The notes under the pieces: generated by a model
The model's database searches: none
The model's input: only the letters and a program-made list of their open reading frames with translations
Told to the model about the DNA's origin: nothing
Program-made: the position numbers and the translations under genes
Shown here: piece by piece, positions 44,824-53,345 of the stretch
How positions within the stretch are numbered: the stretch's first letter is position 1
Layout of the letters: the number at the start of each line of letters is the position of its first letter
NCBI RefSeq assembly: GCF_012844345.1
Contig: NZ_CP051625.1
Location: 2,728,001 to 2,792,000 of the forward strand
DNA: 64,000 bases
Reading direction: 5' to 3'
From: Pseudomonas sp. gcc21
Lineage (GTDB): Bacteria > Pseudomonadota > Gammaproteobacteria > Pseudomonadales > Pseudomonadaceae

Positions 44824-45651
44824 ATGTCCTACCTGGTACCCGCTGAATTCGTCACCAAAATGGTCGACGCTGGCGAATCGAAAATTTTCATGGCCACCCG
44901 CGATGTGCTGATCAGAGCTTTCATGGCGGGTGCCATCCTGGCGCTGGCAGCTGTGTTCGCCGTCACCATTTCGGTACAGACCGGCTACCCCATCGTGGGT
45001 GCCATCCTGTTCCCGGTTGGCTTCTGCATGCTTTATCTGCTGGGCTTCGATCTGTTGACCGGGGTGTTTGTGTTGACCCCGCTAGCGCTGATCGACCGGC
45101 GCCCGGGGGTGACAATAGGCGGCGTGCTGAAGAACTGGGGCCTGGTATTTCTTGGCAATTTCTGCGGCGCGCTGACTGTTGCAGTATTGATGGCGATTAC
45201 CTTCACCTACGGCTTCTCCATCGAGCCCGGCGAAGTTGGTCAGAAGATCGCCAATATCGGCGAAAGCCGCACAGTCGGCTACAAGCAGTACGGCGCAGCC
45301 GGCATGCTCACAGTGTTCATCGGCGGCGTGCTGTGCAACTGGATGGTCTCACTGGGCGTGGTCGGTGCAATGATCTCCACCACCGTCAGCGGCAAGGTGA
45401 TCGCCATGTGGATGCCGATCATGCTGTTCTTCGCGATGGGCTTCGAGCACTCGGTGGTGAACATGTTCCTGTTCCCCTCGGGCCTGATCATGGGCGGCGG
45501 GTTCTCGATAACCGATTACCTGATCTGGAACGAACTACCCGTGGTGCTCGGCAACCTGATCGGCGGCCTGTCTCTGACCGGCCTGACGCTCTACACCACC
45601 CACGTCAGAACCGCGCCCAAGCGCCCCAACTACGCAGCGAAGGCAATCTAA
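44824..45651 (+). CDS. Formate/nitrite transporter family protein
   Basis: A 275-residue FNT channel with six membrane helices. GFDLLTGVFVL (residues about 73-83) is the omega-loop region, and GFEHSVVNMFLFPSGL near 202-217 carries the conserved pore His. Placed directly after nirBD, it most likely moves nitrite, as NirC does. Other Pseudomonas have a NasA-type nitrate transporter nearby instead. The stop is one base before the kinase/phosphatase start. Confidence 0.9.
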   Translation: MSYLVPAEFVTKMVDAGESKIFMATRDVLIRAFMAGAILALAAVFAVTISVQTGYPIVGAILFPVGFCMLYLLGFDLLTGVFVLTPLALIDRRPGVTIGGVLKNWGLVFLGNFCGALTVAVLMAITFTYGFSIEPGEVGQKIANIGESRTVGYKQYGAAGMLTVFIGGVLCNWMVSLGVVGAMISTTVSGKVIAMWMPIMLFFAMGFEHSVVNMFLFPSGLIMGGGFSITDYLIWNELPVVLGNLIGGLSLTGLTLYTTHVRTAPKRPNYAAKAI

Positions 45652-45652
45652 A

Positions 45653-47422
45653 GTGGGAATATCCCAGTCGTGTTTGCGGCTGGGCCGTGATCAGGCCCTG
45701 GGGCCTGGTCATCTGCGCATTGCGGTCGGTCAGTATTCCGACAAGGGCCGCAAGCAGACCAACCAGGATTTCCACGGCCTCTGTATCCCCTGCGAGCCAC
45801 TGCTCAGCTCCAAGGGCATAGCCATTGCGCTGGCGGATGGCATCAGCAGCAGCGATGTCAGCCATATTGCCAGCCAGTCGGCGGTGGCCAGTTTTCTGGA
45901 AGATTACTACTGCACCGCCGAAACCTGGTCGGTGAAGAAATCCGTGCAGCGCGTGCTGGCTGCGACCAACTCCTGGCTGTACGCCCAGACGCGGCAGAGC
46001 CAGTACCGCTACGATCTCGACCGCGGCTACGTGTGCACCTTCAGCGCCATGGTCGTGAAATCACGCACCGCGCATCTGTTCCACGTCGGCGACGCGCGCA
46101 TCTACCGGGTACAGGGCAATGCGCTGGAACAGCTCACCGACGATCACCGGCTCTGGGTCTCGGCCGACAAGAGTTACCTGAGCCGCGCCTTGGGCATCGA
46201 TGCCCGGCTGGATATCGACTACCGTACCCTGCAAGTCGCGGTTGGCGACACCTTCCTGCTGCTCACCGACGGTGTGTACGAGCACGCCAGCAGCCGCTTC
46301 ATGCTCGCCGCCATCGCAGCGAACCCCTCGGACCTCGACCTGGCCGCCCAACGCATGGTTGAAGAAGCGCTTGAGCAAGGCAGCGAGGACAATCTCACCG
46401 CGCAGATCATACGTATCGACGAGCTGCCGAATCAGGCCGCTGAAGAGCTGCATCAACGCCTTACCGAACTGCCGCTGCCGCCGATTCTGCAAGCTGGCGA
46501 GCTATTCGACGGCTACCGGATTATTCGCGAGCTGCATGCCAGCAGTCGCAGCCATGTGTATCTGGCCGAGGATGCACTGGAACCGGGCTTTGTCGTTCTG
46601 AAAACCCCGTCTACCGATCTGCAGGACGATTCAGCGTACCTGGAACGCTTTCTGACAGAAGAATGGATCGCCCGGCGCATCCGCAGCGCCCACGTACTCA
46701 AGCCCTGCCCGATCAACCGGCCGCGTAATTATCTGTATTCCGTCACCGAATTCATCGAAGGGCAAACGCTGGGGCAATGGATGCTCGACAACACGACGCC
46801 GGATGTCGAAACGGTTCGCGGCATTGTTGAGCAGATTGCCAAGGGGCTTCAGGCCTTTCACCGCGCGGAGATGCTGCATCAGGATTTGCGCCCGGAAAAC
46901 ATCATGATCGACAGCAGCGGCACGGTGAAGATCATCGACTTTGGTTCCGCCAAAGTGGCTGGCCTGGCCGAGATCACCGCACCGCTGCAACACACCGAGA
47001 TACTGGGTACTGCCCAGTACACCGCACCGGAGTACTTTCTTGGAGAGAGCGGCACGCCGCTTTCCGATATGTTTTCGCTGGCGGTAATTACTTATCAGAT
47101 GCTCACCGGCAAGCTGCCCTATGGCGCCGAAGTAGCCAAGTGTCGTACGCGCGCCGCGCAGAACAAGCTGAAGTATCAGTCGCTACTGGACGACAATCGG
47201 GAGATTCCCGCCTGGCTCGACGAGGTGCTGAAGAAAGCGCTGCAGCCCAGCCCCAACAAGCGTTACACCGAGCTTTCCGAGTTCGTCTTCGCGCTGCGCC
47301 GCCCCAGCCGCGAGCTGGCCAATCGCGCCCGCCCGCCTTTGATCAAACGCAATCCTGTGCTGGTCTGGCAGTGGATATCGGCTACGTTAGCCGTGGTCAT
47401 TATTCTGCTGTTGATGCGCTGA
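45653..47422 (+). CDS. Bifunctional PP2C phosphatase / Ser-Thr kinase, membrane-anchored
   Basis: A 589-residue fusion. The PP2C phosphatase (about 20-260) has NQDFHG, ALADGISSS, VGDARIY near 145 and SEDNLTAQI near 243. The Hanks-type kinase (about 285-550) has catalytic loop HQDLRPENIMI near 407 and DFGSAK near 428. The Gly-rich loop is replaced by LHASSRSHVYLAED, so ATP binding may be weak. A membrane helix closes the protein (about 568-587), leaving both domains cytoplasmic. The same fusion type sits in nitrate/nitrite assimilation clusters of Pseudomonas. GTG 45653 start. Role likely regulatory, targets unknown. Confidence 0.9.
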   Translation: MGISQSCLRLGRDQALGPGHLRIAVGQYSDKGRKQTNQDFHGLCIPCEPLLSSKGIAIALADGISSSDVSHIASQSAVASFLEDYYCTAETWSVKKSVQRVLAATNSWLYAQTRQSQYRYDLDRGYVCTFSAMVVKSRTAHLFHVGDARIYRVQGNALEQLTDDHRLWVSADKSYLSRALGIDARLDIDYRTLQVAVGDTFLLLTDGVYEHASSRFMLAAIAANPSDLDLAAQRMVEEALEQGSEDNLTAQIIRIDELPNQAAEELHQRLTELPLPPILQAGELFDGYRIIRELHASSRSHVYLAEDALEPGFVVLKTPSTDLQDDSAYLERFLTEEWIARRIRSAHVLKPCPINRPRNYLYSVTEFIEGQTLGQWMLDNTTPDVETVRGIVEQIAKGLQAFHRAEMLHQDLRPENIMIDSSGTVKIIDFGSAKVAGLAEITAPLQHTEILGTAQYTAPEYFLGESGTPLSDMFSLAVITYQMLTGKLPYGAEVAKCRTRAAQNKLKYQSLLDDNREIPAWLDEVLKKALQPSPNKRYTELSEFVFALRRPSRELANRARPPLIKRNPVLVWQWISATLAVVIILLLMR

Positions 47423-47513
47423 ATGCCTTAGCCGGTTGAACCTTTAGCCTCCGCCCTGCACCTATCCTCTACACTCGAAAGTATTCACACGCAGCAGTGA
47501 CCGGAGTAGACGG

Positions 47514-48050
47514 ATGAGATGGATCAAGCGGTTGAGCACAGCAGTTATCGTGGCCCTGGTTATCAGCGCGGCGCTGGGCCTGCATTACATTCTGCCAAAA
47601 CACAGCGTTGTGCATGTCACCGGCGTCGAGGTCAAACGGGTGGATGATGAAGGCGTGATCAACGCTGAAAATCCCGCCGAGGGTCCCACACGGGATATGT
47701 ATTTCATCAATACCGCCAACCCTGATAACCAGAAAGTGCGGGTCTATCGCAACGAAGATACCGGCTGGGGCTTTCCCTGGTACTTCAAGTTTGACTCCGC
47801 CGACGTGCAGGCCCGCGCCCAGGATTACTCACGAAACAACAATCAGCTGGCGTTGATCCGTTATTACGGCTGGCGCATCCAGATGTTGTCGATGTTTCCG
47901 AACATTACCTACATTGAAGCCACCACCAGCCGGGACGAGCCGCTGCCGATTTTCAACATACTGTTCTTTCTGGTGTTAGGAGGCCTGGTGCTGGCGGTGG
48001 TCATGGGGGTACGTCGGCGTTCGCAGCGGCGTCTCGACCGCCCGCTTTGA
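47514..48050 (+). CDS. DUF1523 family membrane protein
   Basis: A 178-residue protein with membrane helices at both ends (about 7-27 and 148-165) and a periplasmic middle. VHVTGVEVKRVD, RDMYFINT, VYRNEDTGWGFPWYFKFDSADVQARAQ and VRYYGWRI-like YYGWRIQMLSMFPN match the DUF1523 pattern. Function unknown. It converges with the acetyltransferase gene, 6 bases away. Confidence 0.85.
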   Translation: MRWIKRLSTAVIVALVISAALGLHYILPKHSVVHVTGVEVKRVDDEGVINAENPAEGPTRDMYFINTANPDNQKVRVYRNEDTGWGFPWYFKFDSADVQARAQDYSRNNNQLALIRYYGWRIQMLSMFPNITYIEATTSRDEPLPIFNILFFLVLGGLVLAVVMGVRRRSQRRLDRPL

Positions 48051-48056
48051 ACAGGA

Positions 48057-48629
48057 TCAGTCCTCAAGCGGCCTGATTACGCGGCACGGATTGCCGGCGG
48101 CGAATACGCCCGCCGGTATGTCGCGGATCACCACGCTGCCCGCACCAATCACCGTACCGGCACCAATGGTGACGCCCGGACAGATGATAGCGCCACCACC
48201 AATCCAGACGTCATGACCAATGCTGACGGGCTTGCCCAACTCAAGTCCGGTACGCCGTTGGGCGGCGCTCATCGGATGCGTTGCGGCATAGACCTGCACG
48301 CCGGGCCCAAACAGTACGTTCGAGCCTATCGCGACGTGCGCCACATCCAGAATCACGCAATTGAAGTTGAAAAAGACCTTGTCCCCGAGGGAGATATTGT
48401 CGCCGTAATCACATAGGAAAGGCGGCTCGATCGTCACCTCGCTACCGCAGTCAGGCACAAGTTCGCGGAGTAGCCGATCACGCTCGGCCTGCTGATTATC
48501 ACTGGTAGCGTTGAATGCTTTAGTAAGCAGCCGCGCCCGGTTACGCGCGGCGACCAGCTCCGGCGACAGCGGATCATACAGCTCGCCACGCAGCATCCTG
48601 TCTCGTTCGGCAACCGGGTTATTGCTCAA
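48057..48629 (-). CDS. Maltose O-acetyltransferase-like enzyme
   Basis: A 190-residue left-handed beta-helix acyltransferase of the Maa/LacA/NodL group. The N-terminal Mac domain reads MLRGELYDPLSPELVAARNRAR, then FNFNCVILDVAHVAIGSNVLFGPGVQVYAATHP with the catalytic His near residue 125, and hexapeptide repeats IGHDVWIGGGAIICPGVTIG. It acetylates a sugar from acetyl-CoA. TTG 48629 gives the full N-terminal helix and has GAGG upstream; ATG 48596 is an alternative. Starting at TTG it overlaps the mepA stop by 11 bases. Confidence 0.87.
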   Translation of the reverse strand: MSNNPVAERDRMLRGELYDPLSPELVAARNRARLLTKAFNATSDNQQAERDRLLRELVPDCGSEVTIEPPFLCDYGDNISLGDKVFFNFNCVILDVAHVAIGSNVLFGPGVQVYAATHPMSAAQRRTGLELGKPVSIGHDVWIGGGAIICPGVTIGAGTVIGAGSVVIRDIPAGVFAAGNPCRVIRPLED

Positions 48630-49455
48630 GGACGGCCTCGCAAGCTGCCGGCACAGTACGACTGGGGCTGGATTCGCGCGCCACTCGCGGGGTTGGCTGG
48701 ATGTTATCGCAGCCTTCGCCTGGCGGCGGTGCAGACTGATCGACGCATTCCGCTGAATTTTCAGGGCAACGCAGACGCACATGCAGATGCTCGTCATGCG
48801 CGGGCCATGGGCGGATCCTGCGCAGCCAACTGCGATCCTCCCAGCTGCGTTCGCACAGATCCTGTTTGACGGCGGCATCAACAAAGATACGCGCCACCCG
48901 GTCATCCATCGCGGCAAGGTGAATCAGTTGGGCGTGACGATCGGTCCAGCGCTCAGGATCCATCCGTCCGGTCTCGGGATCCACCAGAATCGGCTGATCC
49001 AGCTTTTCGCGCCGACTGCGTTCCAGTGCCGGCAAGTCGAGGCGGAACCATATGTCCACATCCAGGCCGCTTTGATGACTGACATGCCCATAGGACATGG
49101 GACCGCCACGCGGCTGCGCCATGTCGCCCACCAGTATCGGGCCGAAACCTGCCTCCTCTACCCGCTGGCCGAGCACCTGAATGTAATCGAGCAGCGAAGG
49201 ATGCCCATAGTGGCGACGCCGCTCCAGATCGACCGCCTGATAGCCTGTGCCTTCTTCGGGCAGCTGCTGCGCCCCGATCAGGCAGGCTCCGCCGTGATGT
49301 CCGATGATCCGGGGCTCGCCCTCCACCGGCCCGGCCACGGTCGACCAGTCCTGCTGGGCAGCGGCTTCGGTTGGCCAGGTAATCGCAAGAATACCCACCG
49401 TCATCAGGCTGAGCACCAATAGGGCGGTACGAATAGGGGTGAAAAAACTACGCAT
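48619..49455 (-). CDS. mepA: Penicillin-insensitive murein endopeptidase MepA
   Basis: A 278-residue periplasmic LAS-family metallopeptidase that cuts D-Ala-mDAP cross-links. A signal peptide covers residues 1-33. Zinc ligands are in GHVSHQSGLDVDIWF (His near 125, Asp near 132) and AHDEHLHVRLRC near 222-233. Cys residues that form disulfides in MepA are present. It lies between a lipoprotein gene (12 bases upstream) and the acetyltransferase gene (overlapping), suggesting one transcript. Confidence 0.93.
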   Translation of the reverse strand: MRSFFTPIRTALLVLSLMTVGILAITWPTEAAAQQDWSTVAGPVEGEPRIIGHHGGACLIGAQQLPEEGTGYQAVDLERRRHYGHPSLLDYIQVLGQRVEEAGFGPILVGDMAQPRGGPMSYGHVSHQSGLDVDIWFRLDLPALERSRREKLDQPILVDPETGRMDPERWTDRHAQLIHLAAMDDRVARIFVDAAVKQDLCERSWEDRSWLRRIRPWPAHDEHLHVRLRCPENSAECVDQSAPPPGEGCDNIQPTPRVARESSPSRTVPAACEAVLEQ

Positions 49456-49467
49456 GAAAGCCGGCCC

Positions 49468-49746
49468 CTATAACTTATGCTGGCGCGCCAGCCATTCGAG
49501 TCCCGGACGATAGAGCATGTCGTGCTCCCCTTCGAAAATGACCAGCTCGGCCGGGCCCGACTGAAGATGTAACACCACCTTGGCATTGGCCTCGTCGAAC
49601 CTGGGGTAGTCGCCGTCCTGATGAATCGAACGCTCGCGCAGCGCAGCCGGACTGGAGTCTGAATCACTACAACCGGACACCGACAACAGCCCAAACATGA
49701 GCGCAATGGGCAAACCGAACCGGGTGACACGCCTGGACTGGATCAT
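49468..49746 (-). CDS. Small lipoprotein of unknown function
   Basis: A 92-residue protein. Its signal peptide ends in the lipobox SVSGC with Cys near residue 26, and Ser/Asp at the next positions (CSDS); Asp at +2 could retain it in the inner membrane. The C-terminal half, VLHLQSGPAELVIFEGEHDMLYRPGLEW, is well ordered but I do not recognise it. ATG 49746 has GGAG seven bases upstream; ATG 49779 would add a non-signal segment. It precedes mepA, so a peptidoglycan link is possible. Confidence 0.75.
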   Translation of the reverse strand: MIQSRRVTRFGLPIALMFGLLSVSGCSDSDSSPAALRERSIHQDGDYPRFDEANAKVVLHLQSGPAELVIFEGEHDMLYRPGLEWLARQHKL

Positions 49747-49965
49747 CTGAAGTCTCCGATCATGGGCGTTCCCTGCCATGGCCTTGCTTGGCCGCGCTGG
49801 TTGGACGGCTATATCTTCTGCGACTCCGGCTATGGATAAATGTTCTGTCGTTGAGGCAGGCGTTTGCGCATAGGTCGGATGGCTCTGCTGCGGGCAACGT
49901 TACCGGCTGCTGGCAGGGGCCCGGTCACCCGGACCCTGTGCCACTGAAACACCGGAGCTAAGCAA

Positions 49966-50517
49966 TCAGGCGTGAATACAACAGATGGTCGCGCCCTGCG
50001 GCGCTGGCAGCTCGTCGATCTCGTGGACCAGCCCGGTCGCTATCGCCTCGCCCGGATTAAGGATACGCGGCGCAGCCGTCAGATAACTCAGGGTATCGAG
50101 CGAGTCTCCGGTACCTTCAGTCCGCTCGCGAACGATGTCCACATAGAGCTGAAGGTCATAATCCATGCTCATGGCATATTCCGCCATGCGCGAATGGTCG
50201 ATTGAACCATGCAATGTCCAGTGAAAGGGATGAAACAGGAACTTGCTGTGCTTACAGGCGGTGCGGCGCTCGCCCGTCAGATAGAGGATATTCCCCATGG
50301 ATTCGACCGTACCCAGGTTGTGGGTGTGCACGGGAATCGGTAACGATATCAGGAAGTTATACAACGAAAAGCCGTAACTGCATTCGCCACCCATGGTAGC
50401 AATCTTGATGATCAGCTCGGATGCTTCGTTATTGACCGCGTCCGAGCACTTCCTTATGAGCTGCCCGGTGGTCGATGAATTGATGGGGCCGGTGAAGTGA
50501 ACGACATATGACGTCAT
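49966..50517 (-). CDS. ClpP/crotonase-fold serine protease-like protein
   Basis: A 183-residue ClpP-like protein distinct from the housekeeping ClpP. The oxyanion region is ATMGGECSYGFSLYNFL near 40-56, the nucleophile is Ser73 in TVESMGN, and the His is His96 in FLFHPF, both in ClpP-like positions. It has no signal peptide. The final block RILNPGEAIATGLVHEID matches the ClpP ending. No clpX or other partner is adjacent. It lies just after the DUF2795 and KGG genes on the same strand, 32 bases away, so it may be part of the same stress transcript. Confidence 0.82.
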   Translation of the reverse strand: MTSYVVHFTGPINSSTTGQLIRKCSDAVNNEASELIIKIATMGGECSYGFSLYNFLISLPIPVHTHNLGTVESMGNILYLTGERRTACKHSKFLFHPFHWTLHGSIDHSRMAEYAMSMDYDLQLYVDIVRERTEGTGDSLDTLSYLTAAPRILNPGEAIATGLVHEIDELPAPQGATICCIHA

Positions 50518-50549
50518 GGCGATCCTCGGTTCTGGTGATTTTTCTCAGC

Positions 50550-50756
50550 TTAGTTCACCTTGCCGTAACCTTTCATAACATCTGCCATGTTGTCGTATTG
50601 CTGGTCTGGCATCTGCTTCAGATCATCCAGCACGTCCTGCTCGGCGCCGTTCTGCTCAGCATGGCGGATCAGCTGATCCCTGTTGGCAGGAAAATCGATA
50701 CCTTTCAGATAAGTGCTTACGTTTGTTGGGGACTGGCCCCCTGCGCCCTGGGTCAT
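50550..50756 (-). CDS. DUF2795 family small protein
   Basis: A 68-residue soluble protein. SPTNVSTYLKGIDFPANRDQLIRHAEQNGA is the DUF2795 pattern, a helical fold with no known function. ATG 50756 has GGAGG five bases upstream; the frame further up is not protein-like. It lies 62 bases after the KGG gene on the same strand and is probably co-expressed with it. Confidence 0.85.
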   Translation of the reverse strand: MTQGAGGQSPTNVSTYLKGIDFPANRDQLIRHAEQNGAEQDVLDDLKQMPDQQYDNMADVMKGYGKVN

Positions 50757-50818
50757 GATTGCCTCCATTATCGACCGATAAAGAAGTAGGCGGGAGCCTG
50801 CGCCCCCGCCTGACCGCA

Positions 50819-51160
50819 TCAGCTGTTGCGGCCGCCGCTATGGCTGTTCTGGCCACCTCTGCGTCCGGCTTCGGATGCTTTTTCGCGGTCATTGGCGAAG
50901 TTGCCGCCACTGTTCTGACCCCCTTTGCTGCCCGCTTCGGAGGCGCGCTCGGGGTCGTTGGCGAAGTTACCGCTACTGTTCTGACCGCCCTTGCTGCCCG
51001 CTTCAGAAGCGCGTTGCGGATCGTTGGCGAAATTGCCGCCGCTGTTCTGGCCGCCCTTGCTACCAATGTTCTGATAGAATTCCTTGTCGTGGGTTTGTGA
51101 GGTTTTCTGGCCGCCCTTCTGACCGGCCTGGCTTGTGCTCATATTGTCTTTACTGGACAT
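50819..51160 (-). CDS. KGG-repeat stress protein (long form)
   Basis: A 113-residue very hydrophilic protein rich in Gly, Ser, Asn and Gln. It has four or more units of the type ASEAGSKGGQNSGGNFANDP, the stress-induced KGG motif found in GsiB-like and desiccation-related proteins. It is likely unstructured and protective under dryness or osmotic stress. ATG 51160 has AGGAGA five bases upstream. An AlgU-like promoter lies about 100 bases before it. A shorter paralogue is at 55036. Confidence 0.9.
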   Translation of the reverse strand: MSSKDNMSTSQAGQKGGQKTSQTHDKEFYQNIGSKGGQNSGGNFANDPQRASEAGSKGGQNSSGNFANDPERASEAGSKGGQNSGGNFANDREKASEAGRRGGQNSHSGGRNS

Positions 51161-51257
51161 ACAGCTCTCCTCTAGACAAGTGCAATATCACTTAAGTATC
51201 AAAGAGATACGGTATCAGCTCGACTGATTTGCCGAGCCTTGTACCGCCCTCACTAGG

Positions 51258-51284
51258 TACGAAAGGAAGCCTTCTGGAAAGTTC
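51258..51284 (-). promoter_or_regulatory. AlgU/sigmaE-like promoter of the KGG-DUF2795 unit
   Basis: On the minus strand: GAACTT (51284-51279), a 16-bp spacer, TCGTA (51262-51258). The -35 is perfect and the -10 keeps TC and A of TCTGA/TCAAA. It fits the general stress role of the gene. Confidence 0.55.
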
Positions 51285-51340
51285 ACGACCACTCGGCAGA
51301 CTGGATGATTTTGCGGTGCGGACGACCGAACAACAGCATC

Positions 51341-52915
51341 TCAGCTGTGAAAGCGGTAGCAGTTGCGTCCGGCGTGTTTCGCCTGATACATCGCGCTATC
51401 GGCGCGCTGCAGCACGTCCTCAGCGGATTGTGCATTCTCGTCCAGAATGGCTACGCCGAGGCTGGCGCCAATACTGACCTCTATCCCGGGTTCGATCCCG
51501 ATAGGCTGATTGACCCGCTCGAGGAAACGATCAAGGACCCGCTCGATATCCTCTCGCCGGGCAGTGCCTTCAAGCAGCACCACAAACTCGTCTCCGCCGA
51601 GCCGGCAGACATAGTCTGCCTGACGTACCAGCTCGGTCAGCAGTGACGCGACATGGTGCAGAACCTTGTCCCCAACCGCGTGCCCATAGGTATCGTTGGC
51701 CTGCTTGAATCGGTCGAGATCGAGCATGACCAGAGCACATTTATAGCCCGGATCGCTTTCGACGATGCGCATGGACTGATCGAGCCGCATCATCAGGCCA
51801 CGGCGGTTGCCGATACCAGTGAGCAGATCGGTGACTGCCATGTGCTCAGCGGCGTGAGCGGCCAGCTGCCGCTCAGTCACATCATTAGCCACACCCTGCA
51901 AACGGCCTTCTTCGAAGCTGTTAAGGAGAATACTGACCCAGCGGGGATACTCACCGCTCTCCAATTTCAGTTCCATGCGACACGGCCGGCCCCGGTTCAC
52001 CAATAACATCAATTCGTCTTCAACCTGCTCCCTCGCTTCACCTGCAAGATCGGCAAAGTGGATGGGCTGCTGATTGAGATCCAGCTCAGGCCGAATGTTG
52101 AACAGGCGCCTGAAGGCCGGGTTTGCAGAGAGCATGCGGCCTTCATTATTCAGCTCGAAAATGCCTGTTTCGACGTTTTCGAAGATAGCGCGGAAGCGTT
52201 TTTCATCGACTTCACGCTGCAGCCGCATGCTGCGCTCATCATGAATGGATCTGACCAGACGTTCGATCATGCCGTTAACGCTGCCGACCAGGTGGCCCAG
52301 TTCGTCGTCCTGGTTGCCGGGCGGGGTCCGGAGCTGCTCGCCGCTCTCCGGCGCCAGCGCTCTCAGTCTGCGCGAAACACTGGTGATGGGCTTGATGATC
52401 ATCCGCAGAATCACCCACACGACAACCGCGCCGATTGCTATCAGCTGCAGCGACAGCACAACGCCGGTAAACAATGAAGCGCGCATGACCGAGCGGCTGA
52501 TTTCCGTATCATTCGGCGTCAGCTCAACGCTGCAAACCTGCTCCTCTGGCACAAAGGGAGACATGATTGCCCGCTCTATGGATGAACGGTGGCCGGTGCC
52601 CGCCGTTCCCTGTGCCGCGAGAACGTTGCTGCCCTGCACCACAGTGACTGATCCAACGATGCGGTTACTCAACAGGCCGTTCGCCACTTCCGCAGCCAGC
52701 TCCTTGTCATCCAGAAAGCAGGCAATTTGCACCGTCCGCTCAACGGTAGTGAGCAGTTCTTCGAGACGCTCGTACTGGCGGTCGCGCTCGCGGCTTTCGC
52801 TTACCAGTATTGCGCCGGTCAGCGAGGCAATCCCCAGCACGGCTACAGCCAGTAACGTAAACCCCGCGCTACGCAGGGCAAGGCGTTTGCGGAACAGCCT
52901 CGCCAGTCTGGTCAC
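51341..52915 (-). CDS. Membrane diguanylate cyclase with HAMP and PAS domains
   Basis: A 524-residue protein. The first membrane helix (about 17-39) precedes a periplasmic CHASE8-like sensor (about 40-150), with ACFLDDKELAAEVANGLLSN; then a second helix (about 155-177), HAMP, a PAS domain (about 240-355) and a GGDEF domain with LGGDEF near residue 440. An RxxD inhibitory site is not obvious. It makes c-di-GMP on a periplasmic cue. GTG 52915 overlaps the binding-protein stop as GTGA. It is third in a porin, binding-protein, cyclase operon, so the cue may be the bound solute. Confidence 0.9.
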   Translation of the reverse strand: MTRLARLFRKRLALRSAGFTLLAVAVLGIASLTGAILVSESRERDRQYERLEELLTTVERTVQIACFLDDKELAAEVANGLLSNRIVGSVTVVQGSNVLAAQGTAGTGHRSSIERAIMSPFVPEEQVCSVELTPNDTEISRSVMRASLFTGVVLSLQLIAIGAVVVWVILRMIIKPITSVSRRLRALAPESGEQLRTPPGNQDDELGHLVGSVNGMIERLVRSIHDERSMRLQREVDEKRFRAIFENVETGIFELNNEGRMLSANPAFRRLFNIRPELDLNQQPIHFADLAGEAREQVEDELMLLVNRGRPCRMELKLESGEYPRWVSILLNSFEEGRLQGVANDVTERQLAAHAAEHMAVTDLLTGIGNRRGLMMRLDQSMRIVESDPGYKCALVMLDLDRFKQANDTYGHAVGDKVLHHVASLLTELVRQADYVCRLGGDEFVVLLEGTARREDIERVLDRFLERVNQPIGIEPGIEVSIGASLGVAILDENAQSAEDVLQRADSAMYQAKHAGRNCYRFHS

Positions 52916-53337
52916 GGAGCCTGGTTCTCGGGGAGACGCAAGATGACCCGTACATCATCGGGCACCGCTGTATGGTCGAGAAATCCGAGCGCACCCGGGT
53001 TGCGACGTACGTACTGCAGCATTTCTTCGTGGCCTTGCATCTGAACAGGTGGGGAAGCCTGCCCGGAAAAGATCAGGCGGGCCCAATAGGAATTGATTTC
53101 GGCCAGATCCTTGTTGACCAGAGCGCGATAGAACCGCTCTTTAAGCGGCGAAACGTCGACCGGCAAAGCGGCATCACCCGACGGCAACCGGCGGTAGCGC
53201 CCCATATAGATGTTGATCAGCTCATTCTGACTCACTGTTCGCAACGGGCTATCCGCGCTGACAACCACGGCGATATCGGCACGAGCCAGTCCGCTTAGCG
53301 CCAGGCAGCATATGAACGCGAGGGGAAGATTCTTCAT
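52912..53337 (-). CDS. Short PstS-like periplasmic binding protein
   Basis: A 141-residue exported protein. Residues 1-20 are a signal peptide ending ARA. It then follows the PstS-like fold: VVVSADSPLRTVSQNELINIYMGRYRRLPSG, YWARLIFSGQASPP and GALGFLDHTAVPDDVRVIL. It is about half the size of PstS, so it is a small phosphate-binding-like domain and may act as a ligand sensor for the downstream cyclase rather than feed an importer. ATG 53337 has GGAG five bases upstream. No ABC permease adjoins it. Confidence 0.85.
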   Translation of the reverse strand: MKNLPLAFICCLALSGLARADIAVVVSADSPLRTVSQNELINIYMGRYRRLPSGDAALPVDVSPLKERFYRALVNKDLAEINSYWARLIFSGQASPPVQMQGHEEMLQYVRRNPGALGFLDHTAVPDDVRVILRLPENQAP

Positions 53338-53345
53338 ATCAGCTC

